From NCBI RefSeq assembly GCF_950023065.1, contig NC_088679.1:77376001-77440000 (forward strand): DNA of 64,000 bases, given 5' to 3'. The DNA comes from Planococcus citri (lineage: Eukaryota; Arthropoda; Insecta; Hemiptera; Pseudococcidae). Each line of letters starts with the position of its first letter. The first letter of the stretch is position 1. Positions 34,511 to 45,637 of this stretch are shown in pieces. Under the pieces are notes generated by a model. The model did no database searches. It was not told where the DNA came from and worked only from the letters and a program-made list of their open reading frames with translations. The position numbers and the translations under genes are program-made.

Positions 34511-37500
34511 TAATAATAATAATCAAAAAAGACATTTTAAAAAATATACATTTGAATACCCCCTCCCCTCCAACTTTATGACATCTCCAAAGTAGTTGGC
34601 AAAGTTCGAAGTTGTAAAACTAAGGTACGTAAAACCTGAGTGAAGTGATCTGAGAGTGCGTTCATAGTAACGATTTCAGATGCGGCCGAAGATGTAAGAT
34701 GTAATAAAATACTCCAACCTGATTGACAAGTGATGATAAAACAGTCAATCACGTTAAAGATCTGAAGATGGAGGTTAAAATTATCACTCTGAAGTGAGAA
34801 AAGTCTCATGAAATGCTTTCTTCTAATTGCCTAATTTTACCTCCACAGATTACCAAGACCGAAGACGTAGTACGTCTACGTTACGTACGTAATACGTATG
34901 TAGTGTGTTGTCATAGGTTGCTACGTCATGCTATGCTATGTACATCGCATAGCATCGCGTCATTCGTATCTCCGTAGTGCGTTATCGGGCACTACCGCTA
35001 CCTACCTATCTTATACGTAGGTACAAAACAGTTTTTCTGTGTTATCTGTGCTACCTGTAGGGCTACCTACCTGTGCTACTGAGGATTCAGTGATAAACCA
35101 ATATTTATGTTTTGTTTTTGTACATGCTTATGTATTCTTAACTTTCCATCATCTATATAATGTTGTCATATTTTTGTGAAGATTATTTAATTTTTTTCAT
35201 TGATACGAGTTAATTATTTGCCTTGGATCGATCCACGTTGCATCGAAACTCTATTTTCTTGTGAGTACAAATATCTACCTAATTGCTTTCGTATTTAATA
35301 TCCATGTTTATATAATGTAAGTACTCGTATTATAGTAGAGTAGCGGAGCACAAAAATTAAAAAATTATTTGATCTGGTAGTGAGCGAATTTATAATTTTT
35401 GTACTTAATGACTTCAATATCATAGAGTTCAACTGAATTAAACTGTTTGAAGTGCAAAATATGTGCTTGTAGAAGTAAAATGTAAATGTACTTGTATGAT
35501 AAGAGATTGTTTTCAATACTCTTTGCTGCTGAATTCCTAAGTGGTTCTCAAAATGGTGTTTTTATGTGTATTTTTAGTGTTTTTTTTTTCTCGTTCGAAT
35601 AGTTGTTGAAAATGTTCATTTTACTCCTCGTATATAGAATGATAGATGATAGATGATGCTGCCATAGTGAAGTAGCATTGATTTTTACTCCAGCAATATT
35701 ATGACATCATAAATTTTGCTTTGGTGGGCGAAAAAAAAAATGATAATGAAGGCACTTACAAGTAATTTCCCCTTTCGCCAATCCCAGTAGAAATGCGAGC
35801 TTAAGTAATTCTTAATTTTGTTTTTATTTTGAAAAATTTTTCAATTTCAGTTGTCAAGTTTTATGTTTATGTTAGGTACTCGTGAGTATGTTCTCGAGTT
35901 TTTAAATCTCCACATAAGTCATAATTAATTACATTTGAGTATTCTTTAATTTTAAGAACGTTTCAGTATTCATGAAAAAGCTCCTTGTCTACAAGACCCT
36001 TATTGTGACCTTCGCTAAATATTTTCTTTTAAATAGGTAGATTCATTTTTGCTAAAAAAAAAAACAATGATGAAATTTTATTATCCAAAATTTTAAAAAT
36101 CAGCGAACACACCCCTAATTGTGAAATTTGTTGCTGAAAATTGAAGTAAATACTTACTTATTATGTTCAGGAGTTCAGGGTATGAGAATTTTAAAACTAG
36201 TGGTGGGGGGGGGGGGGTAGAACGTCCAAAAATTCTATACCCGAACAACTGAGCGGGAAATTTCAGGATCTCTGATTCATAAATTGAAATGAGTACTCAA
36301 GTTTTGGGTTAGGCACGAAAGACTTGGAATGGGCCATGGAATGAGGGTTGTACAATGGTGTGGGGAGGAGAGGAGGTGGGTCAATTATATCTGAGATGTA
36401 AGAGCGTTGCAAAACATTATGGTCAAAAAAGACCTCAACATGACGTGCCTGAGAAATTAAAATTTTTTTGATCGATGCTCAGCTATTCGCCCCTCCTGAA
36501 TTTTTTTAATTTTTTATGTTTCGAAATAAAAGTGTTTCAATCTGTTTATTCATTTTTTTTTTGTATGGGAGGGGCGTCCAATTACTATTATTTTGAAGGA
36601 AAGTCGTTATCCATCCATCCCTCTCCCGCTCAACTTTACGTGAGTGATGAACATCTCTTTATTATCCAATTTTGGTCCGTGTAAATCTGCTGGAATGGCC
36701 TTCCAGAAGCCAGAACTATACATACATATAAACAATGCCTCAAAGTCAAACATAGCAAAAATTCAAAAAAAAAAAAAGAAGAAGAAGAAGAAGAAGAATC
36801 GACTTATGAAACATTCTGTAGGTATTGAATTTTCAAGGGTGCTGAGTTCGAATATTCACTGATTTTTTGGATACGTTTCTGAAAAATTCAAAAATTTTTA
36901 GCTTGTTAACAATTGAAAAGTCTCGCTTTTTTAATTTCCAAAAGGCAAAAATTATCAAGAAATCTCACTTTTGAAAGAATTTGCAAAAAAAATGTAGGTA
37001 GGTACTAGGTACCTACTATTTTTGCCAATAATTCCTAAAGTTTTCTGATCTTTGGTTAAAATGGTCGAATTTTTGTTTTTTAAATAAATTCTTGACTTTT
37101 AGAAAAATGGCTAACGGTTTTCACTTTTTTTTTTCAAAAGCTACCCAAAAGCCCTGCTTTTTTGCGAGATCTATTTTTTGCTAATGTCAAAGTCTTGTTT
37201 TTTGCGAAAAATTGTAAACAATTTTCGTTCATTAACAAAATTGCTAAAAATAAGCAGATGTTATAAAAAAAATCTAAAAAGTTTTACTTTCAAAAAAAAA
37301 TAATTGTCCAGAAGTTTCGCTATTTTTATTTTCAGAATGAATTGCCAAAAAGCTGTCGTTTTATTTTGCCAAAAATTGTCTTTTTTTTCTCAGCTAGACA
37401 ATGAACAATGGAAAACTATCTCCTTGTTGCCAAAAATTTCCAAAAAGTCTTCATTTTTATCATAAAATTTCAAAACAGTCCAACGTTATTTTATACTTAA

Positions 37501-38639
37501 TTAAGTTTTCAATTTTTTTGGTTACTAAAGTTTTTTTTTTTTTTTTTTTTTTTGATGTGTGAAAATTGAGTATGTGGCCTGAACTTATTTTCTTGGGTGG
37601 TTTGGGTGACCTTTGCTTTAAAAGCGGGTAATTTTTCTAATGCAGAAATTTGAATTTTTCAAAATGTTGTAATTGACTTTTCTGTGATTTCTTTAATTTT
37701 TTTTCTATTTTGGAGAGATCTGTACACGAGTGTTGACTTTCGACATATGGTGAAAAAAATAGGGAAAATTGATTTATGGAAAATTTTTACGCGATGGAAA
37801 AAAGTAGCTTCATTTTTGAAATCAGAAAACAGCATTTCAGAAGCTACAAAGTTCGATCTCTATAGGTAAAAGATGGTTCATTTGAAAAGCCATTAATCAT
37901 TGACAGTTTGCTCAATAAGATTGAGCAAATACACCAACAGGCCATAGGTTGAAAATCACCAAAACTGTCAATGTTTGTTTTACGGTATCTGTCCCGTGTG
38001 AGATCTCGGAATTCCGATAGTTCATTTTCAAAACCTTAAGTTGCGCTTTTGTTCTACTAATATCTGACGTCTTTTGGTTTCTCTTCCATTGTACTGTATG
38101 TCACGTTAGGGGATTCTGTTATCGTTTTTCTTTCTATTTGTACTTTGGTCATGTGATGGGGAGAGATAGATGTATCTTATAGCTATGATTCGAGGGTAGT
38201 TCTTTACCGAAACCGAAGTCAATCTTGCTATGCGACTAGATGAAAGTTGTCTTTTTTTCTGAAGTTGAATCGACTTTTTTCTTCCGTTTGTGAGTGTACA
38301 AGTTAATGAATCACTGTTCACGTTGCACGGAATGTATATTTTTTATTTTATTATTTTATTTATGTAATTTAGTTTATAATTGAACGAATACATAATAATC
38401 GAAGGCCACGTGAAGCATCAGTGAAAACGAAGCAAAGTAAGAAATCAGTAATTTCTAAGTTACGTATAATATGACTGTGTAAGATAATTTTGTTGAATCG
38501 GTCTGAGTCAATTTTTTTTTACTGTTATGCTAAGCACCCTATGTATTTGTAATGGTAAAAGATAAATTAGGTATTTAAGATCTCATCGCATCATCCTAGT
38601 CTTACCACCGCGCCGTCCAACGATATACCATGAAATTGC
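34511..38639. other. gene-poor region with simple repeats
   Basis: No supported gene. It contains a TACGT/CATAGC-rich stretch (about 34860-34990), a (GAA)n run (about 36777-36798), and a degenerate repetition of 'ttgccaaaaa' blocks with a long T run (about 36890-37555). A 77-residue minus-strand ORF at 34576-34809 shows no recognised motif. Confidence 0.4.
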
Positions 38640-39560
38640 TGAAAATTCTGGAGCTTCTAGCAATTTTCAGTACTTTTCAGAAATTTCAAATTACTTAATG
38701 TAGAAAAATAAAAAATGTAGCAATTTTGAAACTCATAGCTTTGATTCACTTTTGAACTGACAGTCCTCCAGTGACTTTTTGAAAAGTTTCATCCCGTTTT
38801 TAGGAGAATTGAAATTTCTAAAAAGTAGCTGGAAGTTTCAAAACCACTTGAAACCACCATGCAGTCGACTTCATATTGTATTGAAATAAGTTTGCAGAGT
38901 AAATTTCGGCTTGCTAACCCAATTTGAAGTTTCAAAAATCTACTGGAGGCTCCAGTAATTTTCAAAAAATCGCTGGAGGCTCCAAAACGATTTGAAAATT
39001 ACCTGCAGTCGACTTCATTGCGTATTGAAATTAGTTTGCAGAATGAATTTCGGCTTTCCAACTCCATTTGATGAAATTTTGTGAGAATTTGAAGTTTCAA
39101 AAATCTGCTGGAGGCTCCAAAACTGCTCAAAACGAGTTGAAACAGTTTCCAATCGATTTGGCAGGTCGAAAATAGGATATATCCTACATTTCAGCTTTCT
39201 AGGTCAATTTGGTAAAATTTTGATTTTTTTCTCACATTTTGGTCAGAATTTGATTTTTGTAAATTCACCAAAAATCGAAAAAGGCACTTTAGCACTTGAA
39301 ATTTTGACAGGTGATGAATTTTTGCCTGCTCTTTTGATCTACTTTTGTACGGTTTGAAAAATTCCGTGAAAGTCCTATATTGGAACGCAAAACCTGCATT
39401 TTTGGTTAACCTGTCAATCAAAATGGCCGCCATTTTGTAAGTAGGGTCACTCTTTTTTTATGACAAGGGCTAGAAATGTTCCTTAGGACTACCCCTTTAA
39501 GCAAAAAGTTGTCACGGAGAATCGGTAGGGGGTGCAGGTGATCCTTATGCGGGCCCCCCG
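38640..39560 (-). repeat. decayed family A copy, minus orientation
   Basis: The inverted blocks (GGAGGCTCCAAAACGATTTG, AATGGCCGCCATTTTGTAAG, ACAGGTGATGAATTTTTGCC) occur in the same order as the right arm of 27597-31165, but with more differences and a degraded end near 39540-39560. This looks like an older insertion. Confidence 0.6.
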
Positions 39561-40103
39561 ACTGAGAGTGAGTAGTTGCAAATTTGCAAATAGCTTATTT
39601 TTGGATAAATTCTTGTTTTGAAATTTTCTTCTCAGACATTTCACATTGATTGTGCCAAAACATCGAAAAATATCGTTTCTGAAATTGGGAAAATTGAAGG
39701 GAATTATTTTGGAACACGGCGGTGACAATTTTTTTCATCTCCATACCAAATTTTAAGAAAATGATGAAAAATGGCACGAAATGCAAGTAGGCAACCATGT
39801 TAAGAAAAAACAATTTTCATTTTGTTTGAGAAAATCGAAAACTTACCTATAAAATTTTTTCTTTTTTTAAAGATTTGCAACAAAATAAATTGGCACAACT
39901 GTGTTTCAATATATTCTTAGACGAATATCTTACTTTCAGAAATCATAATCCCAACCCCCTCGCCGTGCTACCGCCCGGCCCGATATTTTTTGATGTTTTG
40001 GCATAATTAATGCGAAACAAGGAAATCTACCCATTTCACATTATTAATTTTTATCGTAATGATTTTAGGTTGGAATTGAAGTCAAATCGAGTCAAGGATT
40101 AAA

Positions 40104-41939
40104 ATGGTTGAAATCACACGCAATGTGTATGATATTTTTCACCCGACTCCAGTATCACTGAAAGAGCTATCAGCAATCACCGTCAGTCTAAAAATATGGC
40201 TCAGTCAAGTGATACAATTTCGTTCAAGTGGTACATCGGAAGACTTTGATATTTTTCTGCCTGACTTACCATCCACAATTCGTAATATTATTTACAAATT
40301 TAGTACAAGATTTAGCGTTTCAATGAATCACTGGCAACAAAGTCATTATCAGAGAATATTTCAATTTCATCGTCCCTATCAGAACTCTGTTTTGGAAGAC
40401 TTCGACGATTTCGTTGTCGATTTTGATGGCAGCATTCAGTATGTTAGAACAGCCGAACGTATGATGCGTTCTGATAGACTCGGTGAGGCTGAGAAGTTTA
40501 AAATAGCTTGTACGTATTTTTTTGAAGACGATATTATGCGAATTTGGCCTTCGGTATGCGAGAGCTTAGACTTGAACGATGTTAACTTTGATACATCACC
40601 GCAAGTTTATTACTGGGTTTGTTACCTTAGAAATCAGTTGGATAAGTTACAAATTCGAAGTGATGAACGAATGTTTGATTACTGCATGCCTTATAACAGA
40701 CGATCTGTGGAATACTTATGGGCTAGAGTACCTTTGGAATGCCAACTGCGAATAGCTTCTGTTATGTACTGGCGCGAGGTGGTATCATTTGTTAGGTTCA
40801 TCTTACCAAAGCTGGACGATCAACAGCTTGGTGAATTTGTCAATACCAAAGCTCGCCAACTGATGAGATGCCTGTGGGAAAGTGGTTTTGCATACGAATG
40901 GCTCTGGCTACCAACTTGGATGCACATTAAGAACAAAATGAACCAAAATACTGTAAGCAATGTAGTCCTAGAAATGCTAAAATTTGAAAACGGAGCCTTT
41001 ACAGATCATTCCAAGAGCGAACCCAAGAATTGGTTAGATTTTTGTTCCGCAGTTTGGCACAGTATTCCATCGGATTGGAAGCGATCGATGATGAAAGATA
41101 TTTTATCTGACATCAGGTTTTTCAAAGACATGTCTCGTTGGTGCAATGCAAGTACAAGTTGTATCAATTGTGGCCTTTCGTGTACAAGATTCGTAAATTT
41201 CCTTTTGATCATTCTTTCGAGTGCCAATTCTGAACTGAAAAGCGATTTTTGGCATAAATGTTGGCCTCATTTGATCAAACGCACACGATGCGAAGATTTA
41301 CAGCAAATGATGAAACTCTGCCTCGATAACGAAGATGAGATTGCCAAATTCATAGATAACATCATGGCGAACAGTGATTGTGTACGTAAATTGTGTGTCA
41401 AACTACTAAAAGAAGGCTTATTCAACTCGTTGAACGACTTGGTTGATTTTTGTTACCCTGAAACGCAAAAAGGTATGAATTTCAAACAACAACTGCTGCG
41501 GACAACTCTTCATCTTAAAGATTCATCTTATGGAGTTGCCTTTTTGGGTATTATAAAAAAAGATTTGAGTGGATTCAAAGAATTAACCACTTTTATCGAC
41601 AGTGCTTTCGAAAACATTGATCTGTCAGCCGCTTTTAAAAACGAACTAATGTCCTCACATTTAATTCGAGAAAATCTACCATGCAGCGCTTGCTGGTCAT
41701 CTGTTATCATAGATACGTTCATAGAACTAATTGAAACTTTTGTTACGTCGAAACAAAATCTAAAGGATATCAAGGCCCTTACAATTCGTCGTTTGATTAC
41801 TGACCTACGTTGTGCAAGACCTTCTCTCGACCATCTTTTGATATGGTGTTTAGAAAGTGAGAAAGAAGTTGCAGATTTCAAACAGCGTTATCTAACTTCA
41901 AATCAAATCAAATCAAATCAACTTTATTTTTTGCAATAG
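40104..41939 (+). CDS. intronless 611-codon protein of unknown function, C-terminus altered by a LINE insertion
   Basis: The ORF opens with ATG at 40104 (MVEITRNVYDIFHPTP) and runs uninterrupted, rich in Leu, Trp, Cys and Phe, with predicted helical blocks (for example MMKLCLDNEDEIAKFIDN, LRNQLDKLQ). No signal peptide, membrane segment or catalytic motif was recognised. The layout suggests a cytosolic helical-repeat protein, perhaps of a lineage-specific multi-copy family; that is inference. An acceptor-like GATTTTAG lies about 35 bp upstream of the ATG, so a 5' non-coding exon is possible. The last residues (SNQIKSNQLYFLQ) are translated from the (TCAAA)n tail and adjoining end of an inverted LINE at 41897, so the native C-terminus has been replaced. 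Codon use and length argue for a real gene or a very recent pseudogene. Confidence 0.7.
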   Translation: MVEITRNVYDIFHPTPVSLKELSAITVSLKIWLSQVIQFRSSGTSEDFDIFLPDLPSTIRNIIYKFSTRFSVSMNHWQQSHYQRIFQFHRPYQNSVLEDFDDFVVDFDGSIQYVRTAERMMRSDRLGEAEKFKIACTYFFEDDIMRIWPSVCESLDLNDVNFDTSPQVYYWVCYLRNQLDKLQIRSDERMFDYCMPYNRRSVEYLWARVPLECQLRIASVMYWREVVSFVRFILPKLDDQQLGEFVNTKARQLMRCLWESGFAYEWLWLPTWMHIKNKMNQNTVSNVVLEMLKFENGAFTDHSKSEPKNWLDFCSAVWHSIPSDWKRSMMKDILSDIRFFKDMSRWCNASTSCINCGLSCTRFVNFLLIILSSANSELKSDFWHKCWPHLIKRTRCEDLQQMMKLCLDNEDEIAKFIDNIMANSDCVRKLCVKLLKEGLFNSLNDLVDFCYPETQKGMNFKQQLLRTTLHLKDSSYGVAFLGIIKKDLSGFKELTTFIDSAFENIDLSAAFKNELMSSHLIRENLPCSACWSSVIIDTFIELIETFVTSKQNLKDIKALTIRRLITDLRCARPSLDHLLIWCLESEKEVADFKQRYLTSNQIKSNQLYFLQ

Positions 41940-42010
41940 GCAGCACTGCTGCATTTACAAAGTCGACTTATTTACTAACATTATAGGAAATGATAAGAGA
42001 TATATAAAAA
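41897..42010 (-). mobile_element. 3' end of a LINE inserted antisense in the 611-codon ORF
   Basis: On the minus strand this reads GCAAAAAATAAAGTTGATTT followed by (GATTT)n: an AATAAA signal directly before a simple tandem tail, typical of the 3' end of Jockey/I-type non-LTR elements. The 5' extent to the right (beyond about 42010) is uncertain. Confidence 0.55.
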
Positions 42011-44654
42011 AAACGCAATGAAATGAAATAATATGAAATAAAATGAAATGAATGCGCCATGCCATGTACAGCATTATAGAGGTATAGGATTAGCTTTAGC
42101 TCAGATATTTAAATAGACGCCTTCAATAAAAATAATAGAAACTAAAAAAAACAACATTATATTCAACATGACGAGGTGCTACACGTTCACCTGCTCCAGA
42201 CAGGTTCATCAACATGTTATGCATATTTTTACAAAGTTGAAATTTACCTTCATAATTCAGATGTCCATATCTCACATAATGATAAGTTGGAGGTTTGTAA
42301 CAACGATAATGTACTCTAGTAAGTATGATTCATTACCTGGATAATGGAGCACATGTGCAGGTTGACTTTGCCAATTTTATCATCAAGGGATCATTCGTTG
42401 TAAGTGAATGATATTTCATATTGTATGACGTTTGTCCTTCCAGCTACATTTTTAACCATCTGCATATGCCTATTAATTTCATCAGTAGTTGGTTAATTGG
42501 AACCTATATATATTACGACAGCATCATTTTTAATATCTTGTGTAGAAGAAATTCTTTTCATGATTACATAAGTGCCTACTTTACTCGAATATAGTTTTTT
42601 TTAAAAATAATTTGTAAACAAATTTAATAAATTCTTAATCTTACGGAAATTCGTGGTTTTTTCAAATTTAAATTGTACGAGTAGTAAGGTAAGTTTGTTA
42701 TAAATAATAATCCTGTGGGTACATCATTTTATTAGGGTGATCAAAAGTTCAATTTTTGCTACTTTGAATACTTGAACCAATAATTCATTTTCCTCAAATA
42801 AATAATATCATACAAAATTTAAATTTTAAGCTTGAAAGATTGATTTAAAGCCCGTTCCTCAAGTCCCTTTTATTTTCTTATAGGAATCAACTTACAAATA
42901 GAGTATGCCAACCCAGAGGCGTAAGGATTTAAGGAAGCGATGTGTTGTTAGGAGGGGTGAGGGGGTGAAACTGAAATTTGGTCAACTTTTCGGTCCCCTG
43001 GCCCTCCCCTTGAGTGTTTTTCGTGTTAATTAGCCAGATGTAGTTCAACCACATTTTGGAAGGGAAAGTTGGAAACAAATATATTGAATAAATTTTAAAT
43101 GTTAAAAAACGACGCTATGGGGTGCTTAATACCTCGCCTAGGATATTGTCTTCTCCAGTATTTTTCCCGCTTCATCGATGAGGATGGTCCACCTTTTCTC
43201 GCTATGTTGCCTGGATTTGTCCACGACCTTATGTGACATTTTTGCGAGTCGTGTGTTCTTAGTGACGGTTTGGTGCGACTTTAAGGCTCATAGGGTGACC
43301 AAAATTTTTGTGTCCCACTTTTTCTTAGAGGATTGCTGAACAGTATTGACTTGCAATATTATTCGATGTTTCTTCAGAGTTATGCTACATACATTACTCA
43401 ATGCTCACCAGTGTCCTTTGTGACTGACTTATGCTTTTGGGGCAACTGGTGCTTTGATTCAAGAACCCTGGAAAGAAGTCAATTTTTGACTGGAGGTTCC
43501 AGATGAGCCCCTCAAAATTACTGAAATACACCCTGAAAATCAATTTCAAGAAATGACGAAAATGATGTGTGATCTCGAGGGATTGACTTCAGAACCTGAT
43601 TTACAGATTGTCATCTTTTTTCAAAAATTTATCTAATTTGGTTCTGTGGTGTGAACGACACACACTTTCAATGAACCTATGAGTCGATAACACTAGGCAA
43701 CAATTTTTGACCTTTAGTTTCCCTAATCATTATTATCAGCCAATAAGTCAGTAACATCCGGCAATATGTAGGTATATAGATCTCTATCGTCTTTATTACA
43801 ATTTGTTCGTGACAAACTACCTTTCAAAAAAAAAAAAAAAAAGTTCACTCAGTAAGTATGTCACACGAACGTCAACATTTTTAAGTTGTGTCGAACTGTA
43901 CTGACTGAGCACGTACTGAAGTCGGTGCTATTTTTTAACCCACTAGAATATGATTGCTTCTTGATAAATTTTGGTTCTGTTCGACGTGTATATAGGTACT
44001 TTTCATGTTCATAGCATAATGTACCTGTTGCCTGCATTTTTCCCAAAGGTTCGTTTATGGGCATGGAACTTTGGAGTGAAATCTTACTTTTAGACTGAAA
44101 TGAATCTTGAGAAGGGGAAGAAAGGTACAGTATTTTGGGAGGTTCCAAGAAAAAACGCTCGTTTTACGCCTACGAGTGCATTTCGTCTTTTCTGTGTTGT
44201 CTTTTAATGCCTACGTAATTTGTTGAGATAGAATCTTTAGTTCCTCCTATACTTCCATTCTTGTTTATGATGATATAATTATTATACTGAATTTGATGCA
44301 ACTGACCTGTATGTAGGTATATTCATAACGTATGATTTTGTTTGATTGCAGGTGTGGTAGGAAGTTCCCGTGAAATGTGCGAAGGTGCGTAAATGTATAC
44401 GTTTCCCATGAGAAACGCATAGGGTATGCGTAAAAAGAGACTTTTGTGGCGTTAGTGCGTGGGTTTCTGCATGGCCACGCCTAAGCGTTTACTCTGTGCG
44501 TATGCAACCAGGCATTTCCGTCAGCATTACAGCATGCGTGAACCTATGCGTTTCTACTGACTGTACACGCGTGCGTTTTAACAAGTAGTTTACTCCTGCG
44601 TTAAGGCATACACTTTTCTCTGTATATACGCAATGCGCATCTGCCAAAACACTT
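42011..44654. other. gene-free region upstream of the LTR element
   Basis: It holds a repeat copy at about 42915-43100 (partner of 31985-32137) and, at about 44350-44650, a higher-GC stretch with frequent GCGTA/TGCGTTT words that continues in kind after the retrotransposon (61758-61960); that stretch was the insertion target. No gene was recognised. Confidence 0.4.
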
Positions 44655-45123
44655 TGATAGAGGGGAGATATGCCGGACCTGTAAGGGTTATATAGGATTA
44701 AGTATATGTGTTGGTAACACTGATCACGCGTCGCGACACAGGGCTACAAGCCCACGGAGCGGCGCTGCGGCCGATTGTTATATTGTTGAGGTACGTAGTG
44801 ATCGGACGTGTCGACGCGATATAATCTCGGTGGTGTATTATAGCCATAATTGGCAAGAAAGCGTATTATATTAGTTTTAATTGTGTTTAATTATAAGTAA
44901 TTAGTGTTAAGTGTAAAGTATCGTGTTGATACTAAAAACCTTCTTAAAAGGTATTTAATTGTGTTTATTCTTTTACGTCTAATACAAAGTGTCTTACACG
45001 TGACTACATTTTACTTATTGTGTGATATAATTGGTATAGCCTTTGGCCGGGGTAAGTAATATTCTCAGAGTATTCAGCTTATGCAAGTATCACCAAGTGG
45101 TACTTAATATCATTATATTTACA
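44655..45123 (+). repeat. 5' LTR
   Basis: Starts TGATAGAGGGGAGATATGCC and ends ATTATATTTACA. It differs from the 3' LTR at one position (ACGTCT here, ACATCT there). TATA-like stretches at about 44689 (TTATATAGG) and 44819 (GATATAAT) are promoter candidates; neither could be proved. Confidence 0.95.
45051..45057 (+). promoter_or_regulatory. candidate major splice donor in the LTR
   Basis: GGCCGGG|GTAAGTAAT near the end of the LTR is a strong consensus donor. Together with the acceptor at 57291 it could make a subgenomic mRNA, as in env-bearing retroelements. No transcript evidence is available. Confidence 0.4.
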
Positions 45124-45124
45124 T

Positions 45125-45142
45125 TGGCGCCTAACGTCAAGT
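45125..45142 (+). promoter_or_regulatory. primer-binding site
   Basis: TGGCGCCTAACGTCAAG starts one base after the LTR. TGGCGCC complements the ...GGCGCCA 3' end of a tRNA, as in lysine-tRNA-primed elements; beyond the first seven or eight bases the tRNA could not be identified. Confidence 0.75.
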
Positions 45143-45637
45143 ACTTTTTCATTTTTTGCTTATTGTCTACAGACAAATAGAGAGCCGCTAGAGCTCGTAC
45201 ACGCTTGCTATTTTTCTTTTTGGTGGTAAATCCGCAAATAAAAGATTTAAAAAGTGGCTTTATTAATAATCTAGACATAAGTAGGAGCTTTTTATTTGCA
45301 TTTTCGCGTAGGTTAATTTGAGAAAATTAGCCAAGAAGAGGCGAAGCAAAAGCACTCGAATCAACGTGGTACGTGCTGCCACCGCCGCCCCGTCCAGCCG
45401 CCGAATTCAGAAAACGGAGCCGTTGTCGCTGCCGCAACCTCGGACGATTTTACTGTCGCAGCTGCCGCTGCACCTAACGTATTTTTTACAACACGAGGTG
45501 TTTTCGCGCGTTTTTAAACAGCGTGATCTACCACGTTGCGTATATATACGCATTTAATTGTACATATTATTATTTGTAACTTGTATTACTTGTAATAAAA
45601 TTTATAACTACACAGTAGTGAATTTATTTTGGCGCGT
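45143..45637 (+). other. retroelement leader before gag
   Basis: About 0.5 kb of leader between primer-binding site and gag, expected to hold the packaging signal. A short open frame at 45318-45557 starts with TTG and has no recognised motif, so it is not called as a gene. Confidence 0.5.

Noticed and set aside
34576..34809. First coding exon of the neprilysin gene (77-residue minus-strand ORF)
   Set aside because: No convincing anchor segment or phase-matching donor to the 31786-31890 exon could be found.
42250..42500. Copia-type integrase relic on the minus strand (RYGHLNYEG-like peptide)
   Set aside because: Only one short resemblance to the GHLN motif, in a frame broken nearby; not enough to call.
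45318..45557. 79-codon ORF in the retroelement leader
   Set aside because: Starts with TTG, has no motif, and sits in a region expected to be non-coding.
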